DNA of 64,000 nucleotides from Psychrilyobacter atlanticus DSM 19335. Lineage in GTDB: Bacteria > Fusobacteriota > Fusobacteriia > Fusobacteriales > Fusobacteriaceae. The stretch lies in assembly GCF_000426625.1 (NCBI RefSeq), contig NZ_KE384547.1, positions 790,986 through 854,985 on the forward strand. The letters run 5' to 3'. The first letter of the stretch is position 1; each line of letters opens with the position of its first letter. The notes under the pieces were generated by a model that did not search any database, was not told where the DNA came from, and worked only from the letters and a program-made list of their open reading frames with translations. The position numbers and the translations under genes were made by a program. This document shows positions 15,421 to 24,432 of this stretch, piece by piece.

Positions 15421-16638
15421 ATGGAAAGAAGAAGAAAAAATACTATATTTTTTTTAGAAAACATTTTTTATTTTACTCTAATAGTTGCTTTATTCAGGAA
15501 TATATTGGGATATCAGGAACAATTTTTAGAGTTAAACATACATCCACTATTAATTTTAACAGGAATAATGGCTTATAGGTATGGTGTACATTTAGGAGTA
15601 TTAAGTGCAACAATGGCAACTATGGTGTATATGTATGTTTACTCAAATTTAGGTCATGACCTTGTAGTGTTTTTTTATGATTTTAAATACTATAAATTCC
15701 TTTTGATGTTCTATATCTTATCTTTTATATTAGGAAGGATAAAGGATAATCAAAATGAAAAAACAAAAGACCTGAATCAGGAAATTTCCCTCATACATAA
15801 AAACTATAAGAGTTTATATGATAACAACACTAAGTTGGTATATTTAAATAATCGTATGAAAGGCCAGATTATAAAATCGGAAGAAAGTATTATAGCCCTC
15901 CACGGGATAGCGAATACCTTGGATATTTTAGATATAGAGGAGGTTCTTACAAATCTAATAGGAGTTTTTAAAACATATATAAATGCAGAAGTTTTATCTC
16001 TTTATGATGTTGATCACTCAAAAAACTATATGAGATTAAAAGTAGCAGTAGGAGAGAATAGAAAATTACCAAGTTCTATAGAAATATCTAAATATCCAAA
16101 TTTTGAAAAGGTAATAAAGGAAAAAAAATATGGGAAAAGAGACGGTGAGGACTTGGACGTTCCTGTATTCTATGCACCTATTTTAAATAATGGGGAGGTG
16201 ATAGGTATATTAAATATTGAAAGGTTATCCTATGAAACCTATACTACCTATACAGAGAAACTTTTTGAAATATTAGTATCTTGGACCAGTAAATCTATCT
16301 CTAACGCCATATCTTATAGTGAAAAAATAAAGGATGAAATATACTATGAAAAAACTTTGATCATGAGAGAAAAATTCTTTAAAAAAAGAGTGGATGAGGA
16401 GGAAAAAAGAGGAGATATGTTTGAATTATCCTATGTACTTATTAAATTTAAAGTATTGGTAGAAGACTTAAAAGAGATAGAATTGAATATAAGGAGTGTA
16501 GATAAGGCAGGTTATTCAGAGGATAAAAAACTCTTATATATCATCTTTCCTGCAACTCAGTTAAAAAATATAGAATTATTAAAATCTAAAATGTTAGAGA
16601 AAAATCTAGGTATTTTGGAGGAGTATCATGAAGATTAA
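15421..16638 (+). CDS. pelD: PelD-like c-di-GMP receptor, membrane protein
   Basis: Inner-membrane protein of 405 residues. Four hydrophobic segments (about 8-110) are followed by a coiled coil, a GAF domain (about 160-290) and a degenerate GGDEF domain. The GGDEF active site is lost (SEDKK in its place), but the inhibitory-site motif R358-S-V-D361 is retained at the expected distance. In Pseudomonas PelD the equivalent RxxD binds c-di-GMP and switches on Pel synthesis. GGAGG precedes the start two bases after pelA. It should form the inner-membrane synthase complex with PelE, PelF and PelG. Confidence 0.88.
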   Translation: MERRRKNTIFFLENIFYFTLIVALFRNILGYQEQFLELNIHPLLILTGIMAYRYGVHLGVLSATMATMVYMYVYSNLGHDLVVFFYDFKYYKFLLMFYILSFILGRIKDNQNEKTKDLNQEISLIHKNYKSLYDNNTKLVYLNNRMKGQIIKSEESIIALHGIANTLDILDIEEVLTNLIGVFKTYINAEVLSLYDVDHSKNYMRLKVAVGENRKLPSSIEISKYPNFEKVIKEKKYGKRDGEDLDVPVFYAPILNNGEVIGILNIERLSYETYTTYTEKLFEILVSWTSKSISNAISYSEKIKDEIYYEKTLIMREKFFKKRVDEEEKRGDMFELSYVLIKFKVLVEDLKEIELNIRSVDKAGYSEDKKLLYIIFPATQLKNIELLKSKMLEKNLGILEEYHED

Positions 16639-18457
16639 ATATTTAGTAGGGCTGATACTTGTTCTGGGGTTGAGTTTACAATTTTTTAGGGTAAATGAAC
16701 TAAATGAGATGGTGGATATAAAACAGGGATATAAATATAAAGAAGTAACATATTCAGATTCAAAAGATATCCCCAATGGAGAATTAAAACATCTGGTCTT
16801 GATATCTCATATAAATTCAGACTCTCAAAGGGAGATGGCTCTCAATATAAAAGAAGTTTTTAAATATGCAAAGGTATCCTATGATCTAAATTATCTGAGT
16901 AAATTAAAAAAAGGAGAGGTCTATAGGTATGAAAGTATAATTATATCTACTGATGACTATAAATATCTAGAAAAAGATATATATGAAGAGATAAAAGATT
17001 ATGTAGCCGATGGAGGAAATTTAATTATTTTAATGAATTCCTATTTTAACCCTTTCAATGATCTTGCAGGGATTGAAAAGTTAAAAGGGTTTACTATTGG
17101 ATCTGGGCTTAAATTTAAAAAAAATATCTTCCCTGGAATATATGAAACAAAAATAATAGGGGAAGAGGCGGAGAGTATAACCAACTCTCTTCTGGATGTC
17201 AGCTTAAATAAAGATGTTGATATAATAGCTGAAACTTTTGAAGGTTACCCAATAATTTTTCAGAGAAAGGTAGGAGAGGGGAAGGTAATTTATTCCAATG
17301 CAACATTTTTTGTAGACAGATCTGTTAATGGGATTTTAATACAGTTGATCTCCTATGGAAATAGTATTTTTTTACAAAATATTGTAAATACCAAGGTGGT
17401 AGATATAGATGATTTCCCAGCTCCATTACCCAGTGGGAAAAATGAATTAATCTATTCCCAGTATAAGATGAATACACGGAATTTTTTCCGGGAAATATGG
17501 TGGCCGGACATGAAGAAACTGGCTATTGATAATAATTTGATATATACAGGCTATATCATTGGAACCTATGAAGATATTAATAAGAAGGAAAAATTTACTC
17601 CATTTAATGAGCTTAATATACAGGATAAGATATATTTTGGGAGGGAATTACTTACCTTGAATGGAGAGGTAGGTATTCATGGATATAACCATCAGCCATT
17701 GGGATTGAGTGAGGAATTAAATCATAATTATAACTATAAAGACTGGGAAACAGAGGAGGATATGGCTGAAAGTATTGTAAGGATAAGGGAAAATTTAAAA
17801 GGAATGTATAGTGGATTAGAAGCCAAAGTATACGTACCGCCGTCAAATATGTTAGGAGTTACAGGGAAGAAAGTGGTGAAAGAAAACCTGCCTTCTCTGG
17901 AAGTACTTTCTGGGATCTATAGTGGGACAGAGGAAAAAGGTGTTTTGATCACTCATATAGGCTGGGATAAAGATCAACCAAGTTTATATAACTTTCCAAG
18001 GTTTAGTTCAGGATTTCTCTATAATGATGTTATGATGCTTAATGTTTATAACGGGATAGCCCTCTATGGAATATTTCACCATTTTATTCATCCAGATGAT
18101 ATCTTAGATGAACAGAGAGGAGAAGGAAAAGACTGGAAAGTTTTAAAAAAAGAGTTGTCTCTATATTTTGAAAATGTCAATGAAAAATTTGGTTTTTTAA
18201 GGGCTCAGACAGCTTATGATGGTTATAGAGAAGTTCTTAAACTGGATGAACTTAAAGTTCATATATTCAAAAAGAAAGGGAGTATAGATGTTTATTTCGA
18301 AAAATTTCCAGGGAAAACATATCACTATTTCAGGTTAAGAGATAATGAGGTAAAAGAAGTATTGGGAGGAGCAGTTCATTTAATCAGTTATGATGAACAT
18401 AGTACTCTTTATTTATTGGAAGCAGATAAAAATAAAATATCTATTATATTAAAGTAG
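16628..18457 (+). CDS. DUF2194 polysaccharide deacetylase-like protein of the Pel locus
   Basis: 609 residues with an N-terminal signal anchor (about 4-22). The N-terminal half resembles a flavodoxin or GATase-like domain (VLISHINSDSQ, YVADGGNLIILMNSY). The C-terminal half is a deacetylase-like barrel: VVDIDDFPAP supplies paired aspartates, GIHGYNHQPL the H-x3-H metal ligands, and a YVPPSNMLG loop and GIFHHFIHPDD complete the pattern. DUF2194 proteins stand in for the PelA deacetylase domain in Gram-positive pel clusters, removing acetyl groups from the N-acetylgalactosamine-rich chain. The start overlaps pelD by 11 bases, with GGAGG ahead. Confidence 0.82.
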   Translation: MKIKYLVGLILVLGLSLQFFRVNELNEMVDIKQGYKYKEVTYSDSKDIPNGELKHLVLISHINSDSQREMALNIKEVFKYAKVSYDLNYLSKLKKGEVYRYESIIISTDDYKYLEKDIYEEIKDYVADGGNLIILMNSYFNPFNDLAGIEKLKGFTIGSGLKFKKNIFPGIYETKIIGEEAESITNSLLDVSLNKDVDIIAETFEGYPIIFQRKVGEGKVIYSNATFFVDRSVNGILIQLISYGNSIFLQNIVNTKVVDIDDFPAPLPSGKNELIYSQYKMNTRNFFREIWWPDMKKLAIDNNLIYTGYIIGTYEDINKKEKFTPFNELNIQDKIYFGRELLTLNGEVGIHGYNHQPLGLSEELNHNYNYKDWETEEDMAESIVRIRENLKGMYSGLEAKVYVPPSNMLGVTGKKVVKENLPSLEVLSGIYSGTEEKGVLITHIGWDKDQPSLYNFPRFSSGFLYNDVMMLNVYNGIALYGIFHHFIHPDDILDEQRGEGKDWKVLKKELSLYFENVNEKFGFLRAQTAYDGYREVLKLDELKVHIFKKKGSIDVYFEKFPGKTYHYFRLRDNEVKEVLGGAVHLISYDEHSTLYLLEADKNKISIILK

Positions 18458-18465
18458 GTGAGAAG

Positions 18466-19419
18466 ATGTATAAATTAATAATATTATTATTGACAGTATT
18501 TGAAGCACAGATAACATATATGACCTTTTACTTAGAAAATTTAAATTTTTTAAACTTTTTAATTCTCCATGGCTTGGTAGCTCTTGTTTTATTTTTTTAT
18601 CATCAATACAATAAAAGGGATGCTTTCATCTATAATAGATTAGCTGTTGCAGTCCCCTTTGCAGGAATATTTCTCTATTTAATAAATTTAATTTTTTCAA
18701 AAGAAAAAGATTTTAATATAGTTGATGAAGTTTTTGATTTTGAAAAATATTTAGATGAGAAAAATTTTTTAAAAGAGGTAGATATTAGTAAGGAATTAAA
18801 ATTAATAAGTGCTGTAGATACTATGGATGTGGAAGGAAGGAAGGAAAAAAAAGATTTTATAATAAAATTTAAACCAGAAGATATAAAGATTCGGGTAAGA
18901 ATGCTAAAGAAGGGATTGGTTGATAAGGATATAGAAGTAGTCCATTATTCAGCAATTGAGTTTAATCAGTTATCGGAAAGATTTGATAAAGAATTGAGGA
19001 AGTGTAAAAAAAGGTATAAAAGGGAAAAAAAAGAAAAAGATTTTGATGATTTGATTGATTTTTATGAAAATTATTTAAAAAGTGAGATATTAGAAGGAGA
19101 TATTTTAAGCCTGCATAGGGATCTATATATAAAAACTTTAGAGGAAAGAGTAAAGGAAGATAAGAGATTAAAAAATTATAAAAAGCTTTTAAATATGTAT
19201 TTAGTTACAGAAAGATATGATCAGGTAGAGAAAGAGTGTAAAAAGCTATCAAAAGAAAAAGAAAATAATTTTGAAATATATATAATTTTGACAAAGTTAT
19301 ACTATGAGAGCAAGAATTTAATGGAATTAAAAGCTATTAAACGCAAGTATGAATCAGAAAAAATTATGATGTCAAAAGAAGTGGAAAATATATTTAAAAT
19401 ATGCGGAATAGAGGGGTAA
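18466..19419 (+). CDS. pelE: PelE-like membrane protein
   Basis: 317 residues: three hydrophobic segments in the first 80 residues, then a soluble, lysine-rich helical region whose C-terminal third (about 215-310) looks like two or three tetratricopeptide-type repeats. The segment VVHYSAIEFNQLSERF resembles the corresponding part of PelE proteins. PelE is thought to scaffold PelD, PelF and PelG at the inner membrane. The call rests on architecture plus position between the deacetylase and pelF, so confidence is moderate. It starts eight bases after the preceding gene. Confidence 0.78.
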   Translation: MYKLIILLLTVFEAQITYMTFYLENLNFLNFLILHGLVALVLFFYHQYNKRDAFIYNRLAVAVPFAGIFLYLINLIFSKEKDFNIVDEVFDFEKYLDEKNFLKEVDISKELKLISAVDTMDVEGRKEKKDFIIKFKPEDIKIRVRMLKKGLVDKDIEVVHYSAIEFNQLSERFDKELRKCKKRYKREKKEKDFDDLIDFYENYLKSEILEGDILSLHRDLYIKTLEERVKEDKRLKNYKKLLNMYLVTERYDQVEKECKKLSKEKENNFEIYIILTKLYYESKNLMELKAIKRKYESEKIMMSKEVENIFKICGIEG

Positions 19420-19423
19420 AAAA

Positions 19424-20839
19424 ATGAAGAGACAGGTGATATGCATAATAGCAGAAGGAAGTTACCCCTATGTAGTTGGAGGGGTGTCTAGTTGGATCCA
19501 GCAATTGATAGATGGGCATCCAGAAAAAGATTTTAAGATATTATCTATTCTACCAAGTGAAAAAGAGGATGCTAAAGTAAGATATGAACTGCCTTTAAAT
19601 TTGTTGGAAGTTAAGACTATATATCTTGCGGATATATATGAACATAGGGTAGATAAAAAAAAGTTTATGAAATATGATGAGAGAGAGGAAGACATAATAT
19701 CTAGGTTTATAAATATGGAATTATCCGATGACACAAAAAAAGCATTGGAACTTATCAGTAGTAAGGAAAAAAGCAGTGTTTTTGATTTCACAACAAGCGA
19801 TTTTTTCTGGAATAAGATCTGTTCTAAGTATAAAAACGAATATACGGAAAAAGAATTTAATAACTTCTACTGGTCCTATAAATCAGTTTTTATGTTTTTA
19901 ATGAATGTTTTGCAGAATGAAATCCCAGAAGCTGATCTATATCATTCAGTTTCAACGGGATATGCAGGAGTATTAGGTGTATTGGCTAAGATTAAATATG
20001 ATAAGCCATATTATTTAACAGAACATGGAATATATGCAAGGGAGAGGGAGGAAGATATAATTAAATCTCATTGGGTAGGAGATGATTTTAAAAAGATATG
20101 GATAGATTATTTTTACTTTTTATCAAAAATTGCATATAAATATTCTGATAAGATCATATCTCTTTTTAAATATAACAGCGATCTGCAAATATTATTTGGA
20201 GCACCCAAAGAGAAAACTTTTGTAATTTCAAACGGAGTAGATGTAGATTATTTTTCTAAGATAGAGAAGGAAGAGACTAAAAAATTTGTTGTAGGTTCGA
20301 TTTTGAGGATTGTTCCTATAAAAGACGTAAAGATGATGATAAAAGCTTTTAAAATTGTTACAAATACTATAAAAAATGCAGAATTATATCTTATAGGTCC
20401 CTATGAAGAAGATCCGGATTACTATGAAGAGTGCAAAGAGCTAATAGATGATTTTAAATTAAATTCTCAGATAATTTTTACAGGGAAAGTAGATGTGACA
20501 GATTATTTAGGAAGGCTAGATATTTTTTTACTTTCATCTATATCAGAGGGACAGCCCTTATCTATGTTAGAAGCTATGTCAGTTAAGATACCTATCATAG
20601 CTACAGATGTAGGAGACTGTCGAGGTGTATTGACTGGTCATAAAGATGTCGGATGTGCAGGGGTGATAGTGCCACCGACATCTTATACAGCAATGGCAGC
20701 AGAGATTACGGCTCTCTATAGAAATGAATCTAGATTAAAATTATTGGGAGAGAGAGGCTGTGAAATAGTAAATAAATATTACAGGGCAGATCAATTTTTA
20801 AATAAATATACTAAACTATATGAAGAAGGGTGGGGTTAA
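19424..20839 (+). CDS. pelF: PelF glycosyltransferase (GT4 family)
   Basis: Cytoplasmic polymerase of 471 residues that builds the Pel chain from UDP-activated N-acetylhexosamine. The N-terminal Rossmann lobe opens with the PelF signature EGSYPYVVGGVSSWIQQLI. The C-terminal lobe has the retaining-transferase pattern SSISEGQPLSMLEAM (E-x7-E) and a nucleotide-binding KDVKMMIKAF region. The length is normal for PelF, which is shorter than many GT4 enzymes. It starts five bases after pelE and ends two bases before the pelG start. Confidence 0.93.
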   Translation: MKRQVICIIAEGSYPYVVGGVSSWIQQLIDGHPEKDFKILSILPSEKEDAKVRYELPLNLLEVKTIYLADIYEHRVDKKKFMKYDEREEDIISRFINMELSDDTKKALELISSKEKSSVFDFTTSDFFWNKICSKYKNEYTEKEFNNFYWSYKSVFMFLMNVLQNEIPEADLYHSVSTGYAGVLGVLAKIKYDKPYYLTEHGIYAREREEDIIKSHWVGDDFKKIWIDYFYFLSKIAYKYSDKIISLFKYNSDLQILFGAPKEKTFVISNGVDVDYFSKIEKEETKKFVVGSILRIVPIKDVKMMIKAFKIVTNTIKNAELYLIGPYEEDPDYYEECKELIDDFKLNSQIIFTGKVDVTDYLGRLDIFLLSSISEGQPLSMLEAMSVKIPIIATDVGDCRGVLTGHKDVGCAGVIVPPTSYTAMAAEITALYRNESRLKLLGERGCEIVNKYYRADQFLNKYTKLYEEGWG

Positions 20840-20840
20840 T

Positions 20841-22382
20841 ATGGCTGGAATAGGTTTTGAGTTAAGGAAATTATTTTATGATGATGATTCTTTTTCAGGG
20901 TATATAAAAGCACTAACATTTTCTACTTTTATATCGGTAGGGCCATTTATAGCAATGGTATTATCTATAAATATCTTGATTTTAGTATCAAATTTAATTT
21001 TTAATAATTCTTCGGAACAGTTATTATTTATAACAACGTTGGTATATATATTTATTTTTTCCCAGTTAATAAGTTTTCCATTTCAATTTTTTGTAACGAG
21101 GTATATATCTGATAGATTTTATGAAAAAGAATATAAGAAAGTGAGACCATCATTTATAGGGATCAGTAAAATAATAATAATATTGTCGCTGGTTTTAGGA
21201 GTGATATTTTTCGGGATGAAAGAGCTACCGTTATATTATAAATACCTGTCAATAGGGATACTAATAACTTTATCACTATTGTGGACCATTACAACTTATA
21301 TAAGTATATTAAAAGATTATGTATATATATCAAAAATATATTTTTATTCAACCATTTTATCTGTGTTGGTATTCTTCATCACTACTAAATATCCAATTAT
21401 GTTTTCTGAACATAGATTAGCGGGAAATATGCTGACTTCATTTTTTATAGGGGTCTTATTTTCACTACATATGTTGACAAACTATTTTTTCAGTATATTC
21501 AAAGAAGGAGAGGGAGGAGAGTACGAATTCTTAGGATATTTAAAAAACTATTCGAGTTTATTATTTACAGGTTTATTTTATATTTTAGGTACTTGGTCTC
21601 ATATAATTATAAATTGGTTTTCACCGTGGGCTGTTAATATAGGGTATGGATTCAGAATAACTTTACACTATGAAAATGCTATATTTTATTCATTCTTACT
21701 GACAATCCCCAGTATTGTATTTTTCGTAGTATTTATAGAGACAAGGTTTTTTGATATATATCAAAAATATTATGCACTTACTTTAAAAAATGGAACTTTA
21801 GATGACATAGAAAAAGAGAGAAAAAAAATGCGTAGAAAGTTGTATAAAGAGGTATTTTATGCTCTACAAATACAAATTTTTATTACAATAACAGCACTTT
21901 TATTTTCTAGATATTTTATTATTTATTATGGAGTACCTGCAGAGTTGGTAGAGATATTTAAAATAGTTTCTTTAGGTGCAATAGCTAATATATATATAAT
22001 AATATTAATTTCTATTTTCTTTTACTTCAATGCTTTAAAAAGTGCACTAAAAGTCACAGGTTTATTTTGTTTTTTAAATACATCTTTCACTCTAATTTTT
22101 ATAAATTTTGGAGAGAAATATATAGGGTTTGGTTTTTTCTTGGGGTCTGTAATATCAGTATTATATGCTCTACAGCTTTTTGATAAAATTATAGATGGGT
22201 TGAATTATACAACTTTTTATTCTCAAAATTTTGCATTAAAACATAGAGGCCGATCACTATCAAAAATAATTGGTAAAATGAATCATGGAGTTAGTTTAAG
22301 ATGGAAAGAAAGATACCTTAAAATAGGTTTATCAGTGTCGTTTTTTTTATTGATAATCTTTAGTTATCAGATTTTAAAATAA
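20841..22382 (+). CDS. pelG: PelG inner-membrane transporter (PST/flippase-like)
   Basis: About 513 residues with about twelve hydrophobic segments. It opens with the strongly conserved PelG sequence MAGIGFELRKLF. Family members belong to the MOP flippase superfamily and carry the Pel chain across the inner membrane together with PelD and PelE. I chose the ATG at 20841, directly after the pelF stop and after AAGGGTGGGG, because the family begins there; the frame runs 7 codons upstream inside pelF. Confidence 0.93.
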   Translation: MAGIGFELRKLFYDDDSFSGYIKALTFSTFISVGPFIAMVLSINILILVSNLIFNNSSEQLLFITTLVYIFIFSQLISFPFQFFVTRYISDRFYEKEYKKVRPSFIGISKIIIILSLVLGVIFFGMKELPLYYKYLSIGILITLSLLWTITTYISILKDYVYISKIYFYSTILSVLVFFITTKYPIMFSEHRLAGNMLTSFFIGVLFSLHMLTNYFFSIFKEGEGGEYEFLGYLKNYSSLLFTGLFYILGTWSHIIINWFSPWAVNIGYGFRITLHYENAIFYSFLLTIPSIVFFVVFIETRFFDIYQKYYALTLKNGTLDDIEKERKKMRRKLYKEVFYALQIQIFITITALLFSRYFIIYYGVPAELVEIFKIVSLGAIANIYIIILISIFFYFNALKSALKVTGLFCFLNTSFTLIFINFGEKYIGFGFFLGSVISVLYALQLFDKIIDGLNYTTFYSQNFALKHRGRSLSKIIGKMNHGVSLRWKERYLKIGLSVSFFLLIIFSYQILK

Positions 22383-22401
22383 ATTTTGGAAGTGAGACCT
22401 T

Positions 22402-23481
22402 ATGAAATATAAAATAGCGATAGTTATAAGTGGAATAATATTTATGGCAGGTTGTAGTAGTTATGACAAGACAGGATTTAATGGGAATACTAAACGAAAT
22501 TGGCATTCTATGGGATATATAGATAAGGAAGGCTATAATATAAGCGGATACAGTGATGAAGGATATGACCGGGAAGGATATGACAAGTACGGTTATGACG
22601 TAGAAAGTTATGATAAGGAAGGGTATAATAAAGGGAGATATAATCGAGAAGGATATGATAAAAGTGGGTATAGACAAGATGGATGGAATGATGAAGGATG
22701 GAGTGGAAAAGGGGTAAATAAAGAGACTGGAACTAAATATGATAAATACGGTTGGTCTAGGGAATATGAAAATAAAAAGACAAAAACACTGTATGATGAA
22801 TATGGGTGGTCATATTTTGGAGTAAACAAAAAAACAAAGACAGAATATGATGAAAAAGGATATACGATAGATGGAATAAATAGAGAAACAGGGACAAAAT
22901 ATAATAAAAAAGGATGGTCTAGAGAAGAATTAAATAAAGTGACTAAAACGGCCTACGATGCAGATGGTTACAGTATTTATGGGTACACAGAAGCTGGATA
23001 TAATAAAGCTGGATATAGTAAAGAAGGTTATGACAAAATAGGATATGATAAGTACGGTTATGACAAAGAAGGTTATGATCGGGAAGGATATAACAAGTAT
23101 GGTTATGACCAAGGTGGCTCTAATAGAAAAGGTTATAATAGAAAAGGATATGATAAAAATGGTTATGACAGGAATCATTACGATAAATATGGATGGAATG
23201 ATGAAAAAAACAACAGGTATACGAAAGGCTTATATGATAAAAAAGGCAGAACTTTTGATGAATTTTACAGTAAAATAAAGAGACCGGTGGTTTTTATTCC
23301 TAGTCCTGATATATATGTAGGAGGATATGATGAAAACGGCTATGATAGTAAGGGGTATGATCGACAAGGCTACAACAACCTTGGGTATAATCGTCGTGGA
23401 TATGATAAATATGGATACAATGAAGAAGGATTAGACAAAGAAGGTTTTAATAGAAAGAAAGTATATATAGGTGAAAAATAA
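22402..23481 (+). CDS. Tyr/Gly/Asp-rich repeat lipoprotein ending the Pel operon
   Basis: A lipoprotein (lipobox FMAGC, Cys18) whose mature part is almost entirely repeats. Two blocks of five-residue units of the type GYDKE carry about thirty Gly-Tyr pairs. Between them are about five units of roughly 18 residues of the type NKKTKTLYDEYGWS. No catalytic motif is seen. GGAAG precedes the start 19 bases after pelG, and a strong terminator follows, so it belongs to the Pel operon. It may serve as a surface or outer-membrane partner in place of PelC/PelB, or bind the polymer through its aromatic residues; both ideas are inference. The DNA is also repetitive, so copy number may vary between strains. 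Confidence 0.85.
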   Translation: MKYKIAIVISGIIFMAGCSSYDKTGFNGNTKRNWHSMGYIDKEGYNISGYSDEGYDREGYDKYGYDVESYDKEGYNKGRYNREGYDKSGYRQDGWNDEGWSGKGVNKETGTKYDKYGWSREYENKKTKTLYDEYGWSYFGVNKKTKTEYDEKGYTIDGINRETGTKYNKKGWSREELNKVTKTAYDADGYSIYGYTEAGYNKAGYSKEGYDKIGYDKYGYDKEGYDREGYNKYGYDQGGSNRKGYNRKGYDKNGYDRNHYDKYGWNDEKNNRYTKGLYDKKGRTFDEFYSKIKRPVVFIPSPDIYVGGYDENGYDSKGYDRQGYNNLGYNRRGYDKYGYNEEGLDKEGFNRKKVYIGEK

Positions 23482-23495
23482 AATTATTGGATAGA

Positions 23496-23527
23496 TAAAA
23501 AGGGTTGTGAATTCACAACCCTTTTTT
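23496..23527. terminator. Bidirectional terminator after the Pel operon
   Basis: AAAAAGGGTTGTGAA and TTCACAACCCTTTTT form a perfect stem between the convergent lipoprotein and ABC ATPase genes, with A-rich and T-rich flanks. Confidence 0.92.
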
Positions 23528-23570
23528 AGTTTAGGAAATTATACCTGCAAAAGACAAGGTAACACTTTTT

Positions 23571-24350
23571 CTATTTAGCAGAAAAACATTTTGGGATATA
23601 ATTAATAGAGAGTTTATCTGTGTATGGATTAGTAGACAGATAGACTTCTACACCGAAGACTTCTTTAAAGTTTTCTTTGGACAAAACTTCAGTAGGAGTG
23701 CCAATATCTGCAATATTTCCTTCCTTCAAAAGGATGAGTTTGTCACAATATGTAGCTGCAATATTCATATCATGGATTGCAGAAAACATAGTTATATCCA
23801 AAGATTTCATAATATCCATTATCTCTAATTGATATTTTATATCTAAGTGATTGGTAGGTTCATCCAGGATAAAGAAATCATTGTCCCCTGCAATGGCTCT
23901 GGCAATCATAACCCTCTGCTGTTCTCCTCCAGAAAGGCTGAGAAAACTTCTGTTTTCAAAGTGAGATAACCCGACTTTATCCAAAGCTTCTTTGGCTATC
24001 TTTAGATCTGTTTTGGATGTAGAGGAAAACATGGAAGAGTGGGCATATCTCCCCATGAGAACAATATCGATGATGGAAAAATCAAAGTCTCCTCCAGAAT
24101 GTTGTGTAAGGGTAGATATTTTCTTAGCTAATTCCTTGGAAGAAAAATTATCTATAGGTGTGTTATCGATGAATATACTACCGCTAGTAGGAGTGAGTAT
24201 ATTATATATATTTTTTAATAGGGTAGATTTACCACATCCGTTGGGCCCTATAACCCCGACAAATTCTCCTTTTTTAATATTAAAATTTATATCATTTAAA
24301 ATTTTTGCGCTATCTATCTCAAAACTTAAATTTTCAATTTTTAATTTCAA
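23571..24350 (-). CDS. ABC transporter ATP-binding protein (BtuD/FecE type)
   Basis: ATPase of a vitamin B12 or iron-siderophore importer. Walker A GPNGCGKST, signature LSGGEQQR and Walker B FFILDEPTNHLD are intact, and the H-loop AIHDMN is present. I chose the TTG at 24350 because AAAGGAGG stands directly ahead; the frame runs 10 codons upstream to a GTG without a ribosome binding site. The partner permease is just upstream. The periplasmic binding protein is not in the window. The nearby B12-riboswitch-controlled receptor makes cobalamin the likely cargo, though iron complexes remain possible. Confidence 0.88.
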   Translation of the reverse strand: MKLKIENLSFEIDSAKILNDINFNIKKGEFVGVIGPNGCGKSTLLKNIYNILTPTSGSIFIDNTPIDNFSSKELAKKISTLTQHSGGDFDFSIIDIVLMGRYAHSSMFSSTSKTDLKIAKEALDKVGLSHFENRSFLSLSGGEQQRVMIARAIAGDNDFFILDEPTNHLDIKYQLEIMDIMKSLDITMFSAIHDMNIAATYCDKLILLKEGNIADIGTPTEVLSKENFKEVFGVEVYLSTNPYTDKLSINYIPKCFSAK

Positions 24351-24407
24351 TCTATCCTCCTTTTTTAATTTTTTTGTCACGAATTATACAAATTTTGGAT
24401 TTTTTAT

Positions 24408-24432
24408 CTGGATGCAACGTCACGTTGCTTAT
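24408..24432 (+). repeat. CTGG-flanked hairpin repeat, copy 2
   Basis: CTGGATGCAACGTCACGTTGC: GCAACG/CGTTGC pair perfectly around TCA. It lies between the permease stop and the ATPase start, inside what should be one minus-strand transcript. Confidence 0.75.

Noticed and set aside
22608-22829. Minus-strand open frames across the repeat lipoprotein and elsewhere
   Set aside because: They mirror the repetitive coding strand and have no start signals; the same holds for other antisense frames under clear genes such as trpB, aroF and atoD.
22500-23460. Tandem DNA repeats suggesting a CRISPR array
   Set aside because: The period is 15 bases in frame with coding, without spacers; it is a protein repeat.
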